From assembly GCA_964414425.1 (NCBI GenBank), contig CAYPWL010000012.1, positions 16,916-80,915 on the forward strand: DNA of 64,000 bases, in the 5' to 3' direction. Below, in pieces: positions 1 through 8,426 of this stretch. The notes beneath the pieces were generated by a model. That model did not search any database and was not told the DNA's origin. It worked only from the letters and a program-made list of their open reading frames with translations. The translations under genes were made by a program, and so were the position numbers. Within the stretch, counting starts at the first letter, position 1. Each line of letters opens with the position of its first letter. Source of the DNA: GYS-P2D sp964414425. Lineage in GTDB: Bacteria; Bacteroidota; Bacteroidia; Chitinophagales; Saprospiraceae.

Positions 1-805
1 GCGATACCGTAACCCCAGAGATACCCCATGTGCCGTCAGGTAAACCTTCATTGCCCGTAATCTCTGTCCATGTCTCTCCACTATCGGTACTCTTCCAAAG
101 GCCAGAGCCCTCACCACCCGACTCTAAGCTATATGGTGTACGCTTTACTCTCCACGAGCTGGCGAATAGGTTTCTGCTATTATTAGGGTCGATGATCAGA
201 TCAACTACGCCCACCTCATCATTGATAAAGAGCACTTTATTCCATGTCTTACCTCCGTCCGTAGTCTTGAATACGCCACGCTCTGCATGAGGGGCATATA
301 GATTACCCATCACTGCGGCATAGGCGATGTCAGCGTTATGTGGATCGATGCGCACTCGTGACACATGACGACTATCCTTAAGTCCGATATGTGTCCAGTT
401 CTTCCCGCCATCGATAGTCCTCCACAGTCCGTATCCATAGGATACGTTGCCTCTTACAGTTTTCTCTCCGCCACCTACGTAGATCACGTTGGGGTCAGAC
501 TGTGCCACGGCTATAGAGCCAATTGAGCCACCAAAGAAGCCATCAGAGATATTCTCCCATGAGCGACCACCATCGGTAGTCTTCCAAACGCCACCCCCTG
601 TGGCACCGAAGTAAAATAGGTTCGGCTTACCTGGAACTCCTGTCACAGCACATGATCGCCCTCCTCTGTAAGGACCTATTGAGCGATACTCGAGTGAACT
701 ATAATATTTCTCGACAGGGTTAGTCGTAGCAGACTGTCCATAGAGTGAAAGGTCAGCGCTTAAAACACCCCCCAGCAAAATGATAAGGAAAGTAATATTT
801 TTCAT
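1..805 (-). CDS. Asp-box (BNR/sortilin-like) secreted protein, N-terminal part
   Basis: This is a gene cut by the window edge; 268 codons from its start are present with no stop. The ATG is at 803-805 on the minus strand and opens with a signal peptide (MKNITFLIILLGG..., cleavage near residue 24). Four Asp-box repeats of the S/T-x-D-x-G-x-x-W type are visible at about residues 76-83, 130-137, 181-188 and 239-246, each preceded by G-[VL]-[WF]-K/R. That spacing matches the sortilin/VPS10-like beta-propellers annotated as glycosyl hydrolases in Bacteroidota, proteins of about 1000 residues whose substrate is unknown. The family assignment is firm, the function is not. No hydrolase catalytic site can be judged from this fragment. 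Confidence 0.85.
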   Translation of the reverse strand, partial: MKNITFLIILLGGVLSADLSLYGQSATTNPVEKYYSSLEYRSIGPYRGGRSCAVTGVPGKPNLFYFGATGGGVWKTTDGGRSWENISDGFFGGSIGSIAVAQSDPNVIYVGGGEKTVRGNVSYGYGLWRTIDGGKNWTHIGLKDSRHVSRVRIDPHNADIAYAAVMGNLYAPHAERGVFKTTDGGKTWNKVLFINDEVGVVDLIIDPNNSRNLFASSWRVKRTPYSLESGGEGSGLWKSTDSGETWTEITGNEGLPDGTWGISGVTVS

Positions 806-1066
806 ACGTCTTGGATATAGTGACTAAAGAAAAGAAAATGTCAGGAGAGTAGAAGTGCTGTAGGTGGATAAATTGAGGGAATTGGTGTGCTACAGGGTTG
901 GAGACCACCTAATGTTACCAACTTGGCTCCTCCAGAGCAAGCTAATAGAAATCGAGTGCCCACATTATATCGTAACGTGCGAACAATAAATATATCAGTA
1001 CAAAAAGCCTATTATTGAAGACACTTATGACTCACCTATCTATCAACTCCAAAGTCTCTCGTAATC

Positions 1067-1453
1067 ATGACTCTCAGTAATAATGAGATGGAGTTTCGGC
1101 AAAAGGTATGGGACGCACTTTCTAACTTCTATTTAGATACTGAACTGACCAAGGATGATTATGACGTTATAGCTGAAGCGCTAATCAACTCCAATCTGTC
1201 GATAGAGCAGTTAAAGGAAATTGACAAATATGAAGTCTACCCAACTCTTCAATTCAACCTACTGAGCCCTGCAGGTGAATGGGCAGGATTTGATCGTGCT
1301 TGGCTTAATGATCAATGCCATAAAAATATGAAAGGTAAAGATAGTCGGGTGCGGAGGGTTGTGATAGACTGTACTAATCGACTGTTTTATTGGATGAGAA
1401 GTAAGCATTGGGAGGAGCTGGAGATTAGAATGAAATCAACTGCACAACTTTGA
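1067..1453 (+). CDS. small conserved hypothetical protein (DUF7079-like)
   Basis: A 128-residue soluble protein without signal peptide or membrane segment. The N-terminal half is helical and acidic; the middle carries a Y-P-x-L-x-x-N-L-x-x-x-A-G-x-W-A-G-F-D signature around residues 57-76, which I associate from memory with the small DUF7079 family. The start ATG at 1067 has no strong competitor, although a second ATG lies 21 bases downstream. It stands alone: the previous gene is transcribed away from it and the next one converges on it. Its function is unknown. Confidence 0.6.
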   Translation: MTLSNNEMEFRQKVWDALSNFYLDTELTKDDYDVIAEALINSNLSIEQLKEIDKYEVYPTLQFNLLSPAGEWAGFDRAWLNDQCHKNMKGKDSRVRRVVIDCTNRLFYWMRSKHWEELEIRMKSTAQL

Positions 1454-1500
1454 AGGGTAAAGGAAATCCGTATCCACAGTTTTACATTTCATACCGTTAT

Positions 1501-1527
1501 AAAAAAAGAGCCCCAAAAACGGAGCTC
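1501..1527 (-). terminator. rho-independent terminator of the outer-membrane protein gene
   Basis: Read on the minus strand this is GAGCTCC, a six-base loop, then GGGGCTC followed by seven T. The 7-bp stem is complete if one U-G wobble is allowed. It lies about 34 bases past the stop of the minus-strand barrel gene. On the plus strand there is no T-run, so it is not expected to end the gene at 1067-1453. Confidence 0.7.
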
Positions 1528-1560
1528 CTATGTAAGTTATATTATGTGAGTGTCTATCAA

Positions 1561-2025
1561 CTACCAAGAGTATCCCAAGGATAATCCCGGAAATAGGGGA
1601 AGAAAGAAGCCATCTGCAAAAAGTGGCGTCAGCCCAATCTTAAACGTAAATCCACCGTCAACTGGCTGGCGCCGATATTGTAAGGATAATGTTCCTACCA
1701 CTGCGGAATCAAAATCATCAAAATCAGTTCGACCAGATGCATAGGTAGCTCCTGCGCCCACTTCAAAGTAATTGCCATTATTACCTAATAGCTTTCTAAC
1801 CATCACAGGCACCGTCAAGATACTACTCTGCTGACCTCCGACAAATCCAATTCCAATTCGGGCACCCCATTTATCTTCTGTTAAGTCAAAATCGTAATTA
1901 GCGGTCGCTAAGAGACCATTCCCAAGTATTTCTACATAAGCGGATTGCTGCTTTTGAGCATATAGATCTGCACTTAGACCTGCGAATAAAAAGATCATGA
2001 ATGAAAGTAAAATTCCCTTGTTCAT
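1561..2025 (-). CDS. small outer-membrane beta-barrel-like protein
   Basis: A 154-residue protein with a signal peptide (MNKGILLSFMIFLFAGLSADLYAQ). The mature part is made of alternating hydrophobic and polar strands (AYVEILGNGLLATANYDFDL, GARIGIGFVGG, YFEVGAGATYASG, TLSLQYRR, GFTFKIGLTPLF) and ends in an aromatic residue (LSLGYSW), as expected for an eight-strand outer-membrane barrel. I chose the ATG at 2025 because it opens the signal peptide directly; an upstream ATG at 2058 would add 11 polar residues. Followed by a good terminator, so it is monocistronic. No specific function can be given. Confidence 0.7.
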   Translation of the reverse strand: MNKGILLSFMIFLFAGLSADLYAQKQQSAYVEILGNGLLATANYDFDLTEDKWGARIGIGFVGGQQSSILTVPVMVRKLLGNNGNYFEVGAGATYASGRTDFDDFDSAVVGTLSLQYRRQPVDGGFTFKIGLTPLFADGFFLPLFPGLSLGYSW

Positions 2026-2335
2026 AAAGTCATAGTTTAAAGTTTGTTGAATGCACAATCAACACATGATTATCATTTCAAATTATAATTAATTGTTATA
2101 CGTATTAATCTATTATTCAACATATTATTGAATAATTTCTTGATACAGCCAGCAAGTGTTGATTATTGTCCTGATTAAGATAACTGATCAAAATAGAATG
2201 ACAAAACCATGCTAAATCCTTAACAGGACTATAGCTAACCGTAACCAACTGTTAACAGTATGTGCTACGATTCACTACGAACATTCGGAGAATTGACTCG
2301 ATATGGCTACATTCATAACATAGAAATTATCCAGT
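2026..2335. promoter_or_regulatory. AT-rich divergent intergenic region with a 9-bp inverted repeat
   Basis: About 310 bases without a gene separate the divergent barrel gene and the Tat/lipoprotein isomerase gene. The only clear structure is an inverted repeat at 2112-2136 with 9-bp perfect arms (ATTATTCAA / TTGAATAAT) and a 7-base spacer, which could be a regulator site. I saw no convincing promoter match to the Bacteroidota consensus and no RNA gene. Confidence 0.35.
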
Positions 2336-3250
2336 ATGAAAAACAAGAGTTTAACAGATAGAAGAACATTCGTCAAGGGTGCAAGCACTTTAGCATTAGG
2401 CACTTTGCTATTACCAAGTTGTAAGGAAAACCATGCCGCAGAAGTCGCTGATACAGCCAAGGAAGTCATGAGTACAAAAAGAGGCTTGGACAAATTCGGT
2501 ATACAGCTATGGACTATCAAGGATGTACTACCTGCAGATCCGCTCGGTACTATCAAAGAACTCGCAGGCTACGGCTTCAACCAACTGGAGGGCTTTGACG
2601 GTGATCAAGGTATGTTCTGGGGTCAGACTCCTAAAGAATTCAAGAGCTACCTGAACGATCTCGACTTAGACATGGTGTCCAGCCATTGTAACATCAATGA
2701 AAACTTTGAACAGAAAGCAGCTGATGCGGCTGAGGCTGGATTAGAGTATCTGATTTGTCCTTGGATCGGTCCGCAGAAGTCTGTAGATGCCTGGAAGGAA
2801 GTCACTGATAAGTTTAACAAGTGTGGCGAGATCTGTAAAGCAAATGGCATCAAGTTTGGCTATCATAATCATGCATATTCATTCATACCATTCTCGGGAA
2901 TGATACCTCAAGATTATATGATGGACAACACTGATCCCGATCTTGTAGAGCATGAGATGGACATCTATTGGGTAGTTACGGCTGGTGTAGACCCTATCGA
3001 ATATCTCGATAAGTATCCTAACCGATTTAAGCTGTGTCACATAAAAGATCGCATGAAAGATGCGGGAGACGAGAGATTGGCCTCTTGTAATCTTGGTACT
3101 GGTATCATAGACTACCCGACCATCCTTAGCAAGGCCAAGGAGCGTGGCATGAAATACTTCATCATGGAGCAAGAGCGATACGACAATACAACTCCAATGG
3201 AATGTGCACAGGTGGGCGCTAATTACTTGAAAGACATAGTCCTTGCCTAA
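2336..3250 (+). CDS. sugar phosphate isomerase/epimerase-like TIM-barrel lipoprotein
   Basis: A 304-residue protein of the xylose-isomerase-like TIM-barrel family. The N-terminus has a twin-arginine motif (RRTF at residues 9-12) followed by a hydrophobic stretch and a lipobox LPSC with Cys29, so it is probably exported folded by Tat and lipid-anchored. Barrel features include the early GIQLWTIKD strand, the acidic and histidine residues YHNHAY and HEMDIYW that usually hold a divalent metal, and KLCHIKD and YFIMEQE near the end. The substrate is unknown; homologues often sit in sugar or inositol catabolism, but no such neighbours are present here. A terminator follows at 3279. Confidence 0.85.
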   Translation: MKNKSLTDRRTFVKGASTLALGTLLLPSCKENHAAEVADTAKEVMSTKRGLDKFGIQLWTIKDVLPADPLGTIKELAGYGFNQLEGFDGDQGMFWGQTPKEFKSYLNDLDLDMVSSHCNINENFEQKAADAAEAGLEYLICPWIGPQKSVDAWKEVTDKFNKCGEICKANGIKFGYHNHAYSFIPFSGMIPQDYMMDNTDPDLVEHEMDIYWVVTAGVDPIEYLDKYPNRFKLCHIKDRMKDAGDERLASCNLGTGIIDYPTILSKAKERGMKYFIMEQERYDNTTPMECAQVGANYLKDIVLA

Positions 3251-3278
3251 ATCATAAACACATAGATTGAACCGAATA

Positions 3279-3304
3279 TGCCTGTCAAGAACGACGGGCA
3301 TTTT
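3279..3304 (+). terminator. rho-independent terminator after the isomerase-like gene
   Basis: TGCCTGTC, six-base loop, GACGGGCA: an 8-bp stem with one T-G wobble, followed by TTTTCATTT. It lies 28 bases after the stop codon and 20 bases before the next start, so the decarboxylase is transcribed separately or by read-through. Confidence 0.65.
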
Positions 3305-3324
3305 CATTTGTAATACTGGAGATT

Positions 3325-4746
3325 ATGACAAGCGCAGAATTTAAGAAAGAAGCCTACAGGATGGTTGACCTCATGGTCGAGTATATGGATACGATCGAGT
3401 CTTATCCCGTCAAGTCTCAGGTCAAGCCAAAAGAAGTCTATCATCAGCTTCCAAACGATATGCCACGACATGGAGAGTCTATGGATCAGATCTTATCGGA
3501 CTTCAGAGAGGTCATCATGCCGGGTATCACACACTGGCAGCATCCTAACTTCTATGCATACTTCCAAGCGAATGCCAGTCCCCCGTCCATATTGGCCGAG
3601 ATGCTGACTGCGACACTCGGCGTACAAGGGATGAAGTGGGATACATCACCAGCGTCGACGGAACTCGAGGAAAAGGTGATGTCATGGCTATCCAGAGCGA
3701 TCAAGCTACCCTCCTCTTGGGAGGGAGTCATCCAGAGTACTGCCTCCGACTCTACGCTATGTGCCTTGTTGACTGCACGAGAGCAACGATCTGATTACGC
3801 TATTAATCAACGGGGATTTAAAGCTGATCAAACCTATCGGGTCTACTGCTCTACAGAGACACACTCTTCCGGAGAAAAGGCGGCTAAAATCGCAGGTATA
3901 GGCCAACAAAATGTAGTCAAGATCGGTACACATGATCTTCAGGCTATATCGACTGAAGATCTCCTTAAAAACATCCAGCAAGATATTGAGGCAGGATATA
4001 CCCCGTTGTGTGTGATGGCTACTCTGGGCACTACGAGCACATTAGCCATGGATGCTATTGGAGCAATAGCTGCTATCACATCTGAGCATAATATATGGTT
4101 GCACATAGATGCCGCATATGCAGGCGCTGCATTGATCCTACCAGAGTATCAACACCTTATCGAGGGGATAGAGATTGCAGATAGTTTTGTATTCAATCCG
4201 CATAAGTGGTTGTTTACCAACTTTGACTGTTCAGCTTACTTTGTTAAGGATCCTGTAGCGCTGAAGAACACATTCGCCATCTTACCCGAATATCTCAAGA
4301 CCAGTTCGGACAGCGTCGTTAACAATCACTGTGACTGGGGCATCCCCTTAGGGCGACGGTTTAGATCGCTAAAGCTATGGTTCGTCTTGCGATACTATGG
4401 CCTCACTGGTCTACAAGAGATCTTAAGAGGGCATATCGAGATGGCAGCTTGGGTAGAAAAACAAGTTGTTGAGCATAAAGACTTTGAACTAATGACACCA
4501 CGATCGATGAACTTGGTGTGCTTTAGATGGCATCCATCAGCTATCCATGACGATGAACAACTGGAACGCTTCAATCAAAGTCTACTACAAGAGATAAATC
4601 AGTCAGGTGAGCTCTACATGACTCATACGAGGATTAAGGAGAAGTTGACTCTGCGTATGTCTATAGGGCAACTTAAGGCTACTAAGGAGCATGTTCAAGG
4701 TGCTTGGGAGACTATTGTTAGGATCAGCAACTCAATAGCTAAGTAA
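3325..4746 (+). CDS. pyridoxal-phosphate group II (aromatic-L-amino-acid type) decarboxylase
   Basis: A 473-residue cytoplasmic PLP enzyme of the group II decarboxylase family (the DOPA/tryptophan/tyrosine decarboxylase type). The PLP lysine is in FNPHKWLF (Lys294). The cofactor-contacting aspartate is in HIDAAYAGAA (Asp262). The N-terminal HWQHPNFYAYFQAN motif and the STASDSTLCALLTAR segment are also typical of aromatic amino acid decarboxylases. Length matches the family. The amino-acid substrate cannot be fixed from sequence; a monoamine product is expected. Its stop overlaps by one base the start of a small conserved protein, suggesting translational coupling. Confidence 0.92.
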   Translation: MTSAEFKKEAYRMVDLMVEYMDTIESYPVKSQVKPKEVYHQLPNDMPRHGESMDQILSDFREVIMPGITHWQHPNFYAYFQANASPPSILAEMLTATLGVQGMKWDTSPASTELEEKVMSWLSRAIKLPSSWEGVIQSTASDSTLCALLTAREQRSDYAINQRGFKADQTYRVYCSTETHSSGEKAAKIAGIGQQNVVKIGTHDLQAISTEDLLKNIQQDIEAGYTPLCVMATLGTTSTLAMDAIGAIAAITSEHNIWLHIDAAYAGAALILPEYQHLIEGIEIADSFVFNPHKWLFTNFDCSAYFVKDPVALKNTFAILPEYLKTSSDSVVNNHCDWGIPLGRRFRSLKLWFVLRYYGLTGLQEILRGHIEMAAWVEKQVVEHKDFELMTPRSMNLVCFRWHPSAIHDDEQLERFNQSLLQEINQSGELYMTHTRIKEKLTLRMSIGQLKATKEHVQGAWETIVRISNSIAK

Positions 4747-5006
4747 TGATAGAGCTACCAGAGTTTGACCCCAAGTGGAGTGACTACCGTAAGGCACTGT
4801 ACTATGATGCGCATGGTGACTGGGACAAGGCCCATACCATAGTTGATGGACTGAGAGATCCTAAGGCTATGCATATCCATGCTTATCTGCATCGAAAAGA
4901 AGGTGATCAGTGGAATGCCAGCTACTGGTATAGTAGGGCTAATCAACCCGTATACACAGGTTCTGTAGTAGAAGAATGGCAGAGGCTTTGGAGCCTCTAT
5001 CGTTGA
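4746..5006 (+). CDS. small conserved protein coupled to the decarboxylase
   Basis: An 86-residue soluble protein whose ATG shares one base with the preceding TAA stop (TAATG). It has two helical hairpins with a TPR-like look; the signature W-D-x-A-H-x-I-V followed by H-A-Y-L-H-R-K-E-G-D-x-W-N-A-x-Y-W-Y-x-R-A is shared with a widespread family of about 80-100-residue proteins of unknown function that I recall from proteobacteria. Coupling suggests that it works with or regulates the decarboxylase; this is inference only. Confidence 0.75.
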   Translation: MIELPEFDPKWSDYRKALYYDAHGDWDKAHTIVDGLRDPKAMHIHAYLHRKEGDQWNASYWYSRANQPVYTGSVVEEWQRLWSLYR

Positions 5007-5014
5007 ATTATATG

Positions 5015-5538
5015 CTAAGAGTAACTCAAGTCCCGCTGTGAAGCTCGTAAGATATTCGCACCAATTATTAAGAGTAATACTGATAGGAGCATCAATCCCC
5101 ACTCTCCTAATGTTGGTATTTGCTGAGTTGGAGTACCTAATATGGCCAAGTCCGATGTCACCGTAAAACATCCACCGACGGTCTTAAAAAAGTCATCACA
5201 GAATACCACAAACATGCCCTCCTCATTAAAGGTGGCACTTGATGTGGCGGGATCAATTAAGATTTCTTCTCTTCCTACATCAGAACCATCAAAAGGATTG
5301 GCACTTGAGCGCAAGAGATCCATGCTCAACAGTACTGGAGCATCGCAGCCGTCTAATACAAAATTGATGGTACTCCCCGTCTGAAAGAAGGTTTCAGTAC
5401 AACTGGCATAAACCGCCTCCATTATTTCGTCATTAGACGATCCATCAGTGTCGAATGGAGTAACTGTAAACTCGCCTTGAGCAAAAATCAACTGTGAGGG
5501 TAATGCCAATAGTGTAATGGCTAAAAAATTGTTTTCAT
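5015..5538 (-). pseudogene. IPTL-CTERM surface protein with a frameshift in the signal peptide
   Basis: The open frame ending at 5015 gives about 164 residues with an IPTLGEWG motif near the C-terminus, a hydrophobic helix (LMLLSVLLLIIGANIL) and a basic tail: an IPTL-CTERM sorting signal, normally processed by an exosortase H type enzyme. The frame has no ATG; only a TTG at 5509 would start it, leaving half a signal peptide. An ATG at 5536-5538 reads MKTIF then hits TAG. Adding one T to the T6 run (A6 at 5523-5528 on the plus strand) joins the two frames into a proper signal peptide MKTIFLAITLLALPSQLIFA. The gene is therefore either damaged by a one-base deletion or carries a sequencing error. 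The function of the mature domain is unknown. Confidence 0.75.
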
Positions 5539-5811
5539 GGGTTATACTAATTTAAAAAAGCTAATTAATAGCTGCTTATATCTGCAGCAAGATGCTTTGA
5601 TTGATTAGGATACATTTAGGTCGGAAACCCTCTCAAGCGTTTCAATCTTACCTAAAGGTGATGCATAAAACTTAGCAAATAATCTTTATGAACTACATAT
5701 CAAAATATATTATAATATATATTAAACACATAATCAGTATTTAACACTTATGATTTTATTATAATGTGTAAAATATTAATGATTTTAGCTTGAGCAGACG
5801 ACATCCTACGA

Positions 5812-6522
5812 TTACTTTTGGATACTTTGAGAAGTCACCCATTCTTCGTTCAGTGTGATATGAAAAAAGGCATAAAACAATTGATCCGTTTGACGATCAA
5901 AATCAAGTTGATCAATCGATTCCATCAGCAAATCATGCTGTATTGAAGGCGTCATACCTTTTGCGGAATTATACTCATCGATCAATTTTGTGATCAAACT
6001 ATTGGACTTCGATGTAGACTGCAAAAACTTAAATAAGTCGTTTTCCTGAGCGAAACAAAGGAAATTTACGATTTCATTATCATCGACCTGATAACCACAT
6101 GCGTTAGTCAAAAAGGGTAGATCTGGCAGCATACCTGGACTGATAAATGGCTCATTCTTAATATAGGGATAGTTCTTAGTGAATGGAAACCGATTGAGCA
6201 TATCAACTCTCATCCTTTGTGCGTGAAATTTATAAAGTTGACCGACTTGATCAGCTTCTGATGCTTCTCCCAGTCCTTTTTCAAATTCTCGTTTTAGCTC
6301 ATGGATTGCAGAAATGGTACGATCACTAAATACCGTAGACAGCTCTTGGTAATGCTCAGGAGAATAATCACTGGCTGTAGTCATATTAGGCGCTGACCTA
6401 TGCTCATTAATCCCATTGACTGCAGTCTCTGTATGACTTGACTGAGTAGGTGTTGCATCTTTACAACTATAGAAACCTATCATAAAGAGACCAACTATGT
6501 TTATAACTAATCTTTTACGCAT
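5812..6522 (-). CDS. hypothetical lipoprotein
   Basis: A 236-residue protein with a lipoprotein signal (MRKRLVINIVGLFMIGFYSC, Cys20). The rest is mostly helical and charged, with no motif I recognise. The region between it and the IPTL-CTERM gene (5539-5811) is very AT-rich and holds no gene. It lies 39 bases past the stop of the upstream MFS gene on the same strand, so the two may be co-transcribed. Confidence 0.7.
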   Translation of the reverse strand: MRKRLVINIVGLFMIGFYSCKDATPTQSSHTETAVNGINEHRSAPNMTTASDYSPEHYQELSTVFSDRTISAIHELKREFEKGLGEASEADQVGQLYKFHAQRMRVDMLNRFPFTKNYPYIKNEPFISPGMLPDLPFLTNACGYQVDDNEIVNFLCFAQENDLFKFLQSTSKSNSLITKLIDEYNSAKGMTPSIQHDLLMESIDQLDFDRQTDQLFYAFFHITLNEEWVTSQSIQK

Positions 6523-6561
6523 TATGAATATTACACATATGATAAAGTGAAAGTATTGATC

Positions 6562-7782
6562 TTAATTATTAGATGCACGTAATTTCTTAAGCGCTGTTAA
6601 TCCATAATATACGCAGACGGTGGAGATCAACAAGAGTAGCGCACTCACGATATACGGTGCTCCTGGAAAATAAATCTCTTGTGTAAACCTAAAAAATAGT
6701 GAGGTCGCAATGGCTGGACCAATAATAGTCGTGATACTCATCATACTCGCCAGTGCTCCTTGTAGATTACCTTGTTCTCGATCATTGACACTCTTGGAGA
6801 GTAATCCCTGTAATGTAGGTCCTGCGACCCCTCCTAATGCATATGGAATAAGAATAGCATAAATCATCCAGCCTTCAAATGCGAAGGCAAATAGTGTCAT
6901 CCCTATACTCCATAGTATAAACCCTCCTAAGATCGTCTTATACTCACCAAAGGTCTTCACGATACGGCCGAGCAATCCACCCTGAACGATCGCTACTAAG
7001 AGTCCAACGAAAGTAAGACTGAGGCCAACATCCATCTCATCCCAAGCATATACCTCCATGGTGAAGAATGACCAGATGGCAGGTAACACTTGACCTGCGA
7101 CATTGGCTAAAAAGAGAGCGATGATGAGGAGTCCCAAACCTTGATAGGTACTGAGATGCTTGAGCGACACCCCAGGTATCATCTTCTTAAGAGATGGTTG
7201 TCGCCTATTGTCAGGAGATAATGACTCTGGCACAAAAAAGTATCCGAATAGAAAGTTAGCAAAGGACAATCCCGCTGCCACATAGAATGGCAGTCGAGTT
7301 GCTATATCTCCCAGTAGTCCGCCTATAGCTGGCCCAATAATAAACCCTAAGCCAAAGGCGGCACCTATTAATCCAAAGTTCTTCGCCCTATCCTCTTCAC
7401 TTGAGATATCAGCAATGTAGGCATTGGCAGTCGTAAAACTCGCGCCACAGATACCGGCAAAAATACGACCGATAAATAGCCATACGATAGTCGTAGCAAA
7501 GGCATGAAGCAGGTAGTCCAGACTTAAACCGATCAAACTCAACAATAGGATCGGCCTGCGTCCATAGCGATCACTCAATTCACCCATCACTGGAGAGAAT
7601 AGAAATTGCATGACCGCAAATGATACCATCAACAGCCCTGCCCAAGCGGATGCCTCACTGAGTCCCTGACCTGTCAATTCCTCAATGAGTCTCGGGAAGA
7701 CTGGTATGATTATACCAAAGCCTATGACGTCAATCATAACTGTGAGAAAAATAAAAATCAGTGCTTGCTTCTGTTGGACCAT
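6562..7782 (-). CDS. TetA-like major facilitator superfamily exporter
   Basis: A 406-residue inner-membrane protein with about 12 transmembrane segments. It carries the drug/H+ antiporter signatures of the Tet family: D-V-I-G-F-G-I-I-I-P-V in TM1, motif A GELSDRYGRRP between TM2 and TM3, and the GFIIGPAIGGLLGD motif C in TM5. The ATG at 7782 (MVQQKQALIFIF) puts TM1 at the usual distance; an upstream ATG at 7809 would add nine polar residues and intrude on the divergent promoter region. The substrate is unknown; relatives include tetracycline exporters, but the name alone does not imply resistance. Confidence 0.88.
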   Translation of the reverse strand: MVQQKQALIFIFLTVMIDVIGFGIIIPVFPRLIEELTGQGLSEASAWAGLLMVSFAVMQFLFSPVMGELSDRYGRRPILLLSLIGLSLDYLLHAFATTIVWLFIGRIFAGICGASFTTANAYIADISSEEDRAKNFGLIGAAFGLGFIIGPAIGGLLGDIATRLPFYVAAGLSFANFLFGYFFVPESLSPDNRRQPSLKKMIPGVSLKHLSTYQGLGLLIIALFLANVAGQVLPAIWSFFTMEVYAWDEMDVGLSLTFVGLLVAIVQGGLLGRIVKTFGEYKTILGGFILWSIGMTLFAFAFEGWMIYAILIPYALGGVAGPTLQGLLSKSVNDREQGNLQGALASMMSITTIIGPAIATSLFFRFTQEIYFPGAPYIVSALLLLISTVCVYYGLTALKKLRASNN

Positions 7783-7812
7783 GCCACAAAGGTCACGATT
7801 TTTATACATACC

Positions 7813-7843
7813 CTTGCATAATGTTGGGCTTGGTCTACCTTTA
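7813..7843 (+). promoter_or_regulatory. Bacteroidota-type promoter for the msrC-like gene
   Basis: CTTG at 7813-7816, then 19 bases, then TACCTTTA at 7836-7843. This matches the Bacteroidota -33/-7 consensus (TTTG, about 19 bases, TAnnTTTG) at seven of eight positions of the -7 box. Initiation would fall near 7850, giving a leader of about 18 bases before the ATG at 7868. It sits in the divergent region between the MFS exporter and the methionine sulfoxide reductase gene. Confidence 0.5.
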
Positions 7844-7867
7844 TAAAAAATATCTCAAATCGAGCTT

Positions 7868-8416
7868 ATGGCACACGCTTCCGAACAGATGCCTTATTTC
7901 ATCAAACCTTCCTTGAACCTAAGTGATCAAGCCAAAACTGAAGCCTACCAAAATGTACAATCCGAACTAAGCCTACTACTTGGAGACGAACAGGACATCT
8001 TAGTAATCATGGCGAGTATCAACTGTATCCTCAAGTCACACTTGCCTTACTTCTATTGGGTAGGATTTTACATCGCTCATGGTGACCTCCTCAAGGTAGG
8101 TCCATATCAAGGGACATTAGGATGTATCGATATTGCTATAGGTAGAGGAGTATGCGGCCGAGTAGCTCAGTCCAGAGAGACTATTATAGTTGATGATGTG
8201 CATGCACTGGTCCAAGGTGCTGATCATATCGCCTGTGACCCTAACTCCCACTCTGAGATCGTACTACCAGTCTTCAATTCAGAGGGAGCTTTGATAGCAG
8301 TATTTGATGTGGATAGCACCCTCAAGTCGTCCTTTAATCACATCGATCAAGAAAATCTCGAGCAGTTGCTACGACAGTTCTTCACAGAACGCACATTAAC
8401 CAGTGTATTCGCCTAA
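7868..8416 (+). CDS. msrC: free methionine-(R)-sulfoxide reductase (GAF domain)
   Basis: A 182-residue single GAF-domain protein. It reduces free methionine-R-sulfoxide using a cysteine relay and thioredoxin. Three cysteines sit at the family positions: Cys86 (TLGCIDIA), Cys96 (GRGVCGRVA) and Cys123 (HIACDPNSHSEI), close to Cys84/94/118 of the E. coli enzyme; the conserved FYWVGFYI and VFDVDS motifs are present. A Bacteroidota-type promoter precedes it. Two genes follow closely on the same strand (aminotransferase 10 bases downstream), so it may lead an operon. The link between the three is unclear. Confidence 0.9.
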   Translation: MAHASEQMPYFIKPSLNLSDQAKTEAYQNVQSELSLLLGDEQDILVIMASINCILKSHLPYFYWVGFYIAHGDLLKVGPYQGTLGCIDIAIGRGVCGRVAQSRETIIVDDVHALVQGADHIACDPNSHSEIVLPVFNSEGALIAVFDVDSTLKSSFNHIDQENLEQLLRQFFTERTLTSVFA

Positions 8417-8426
8417 TACCATAAAC

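Noticed and set aside
891..960. Possible structured RNA upstream of the gene at 1067
   Set aside because: The segment with GGAGACCACC does not fold into a tRNA or any riboswitch core I know, and no terminator or anti-terminator pairing is evident.
5523..5538. Programmed -1 ribosomal frameshift in the IPTL-CTERM gene
   Set aside because: The heptamer T-TTT-TTA is not in the required phase for a classic simultaneous slip and no stimulatory structure is seen; a homopolymer error or mutation is simpler.
8403..8426. GTG start for the aminotransferase
   Set aside because: It overlaps the previous gene, while the ATG at 8427 sits 10 bases after its stop and gives the usual N-terminus.
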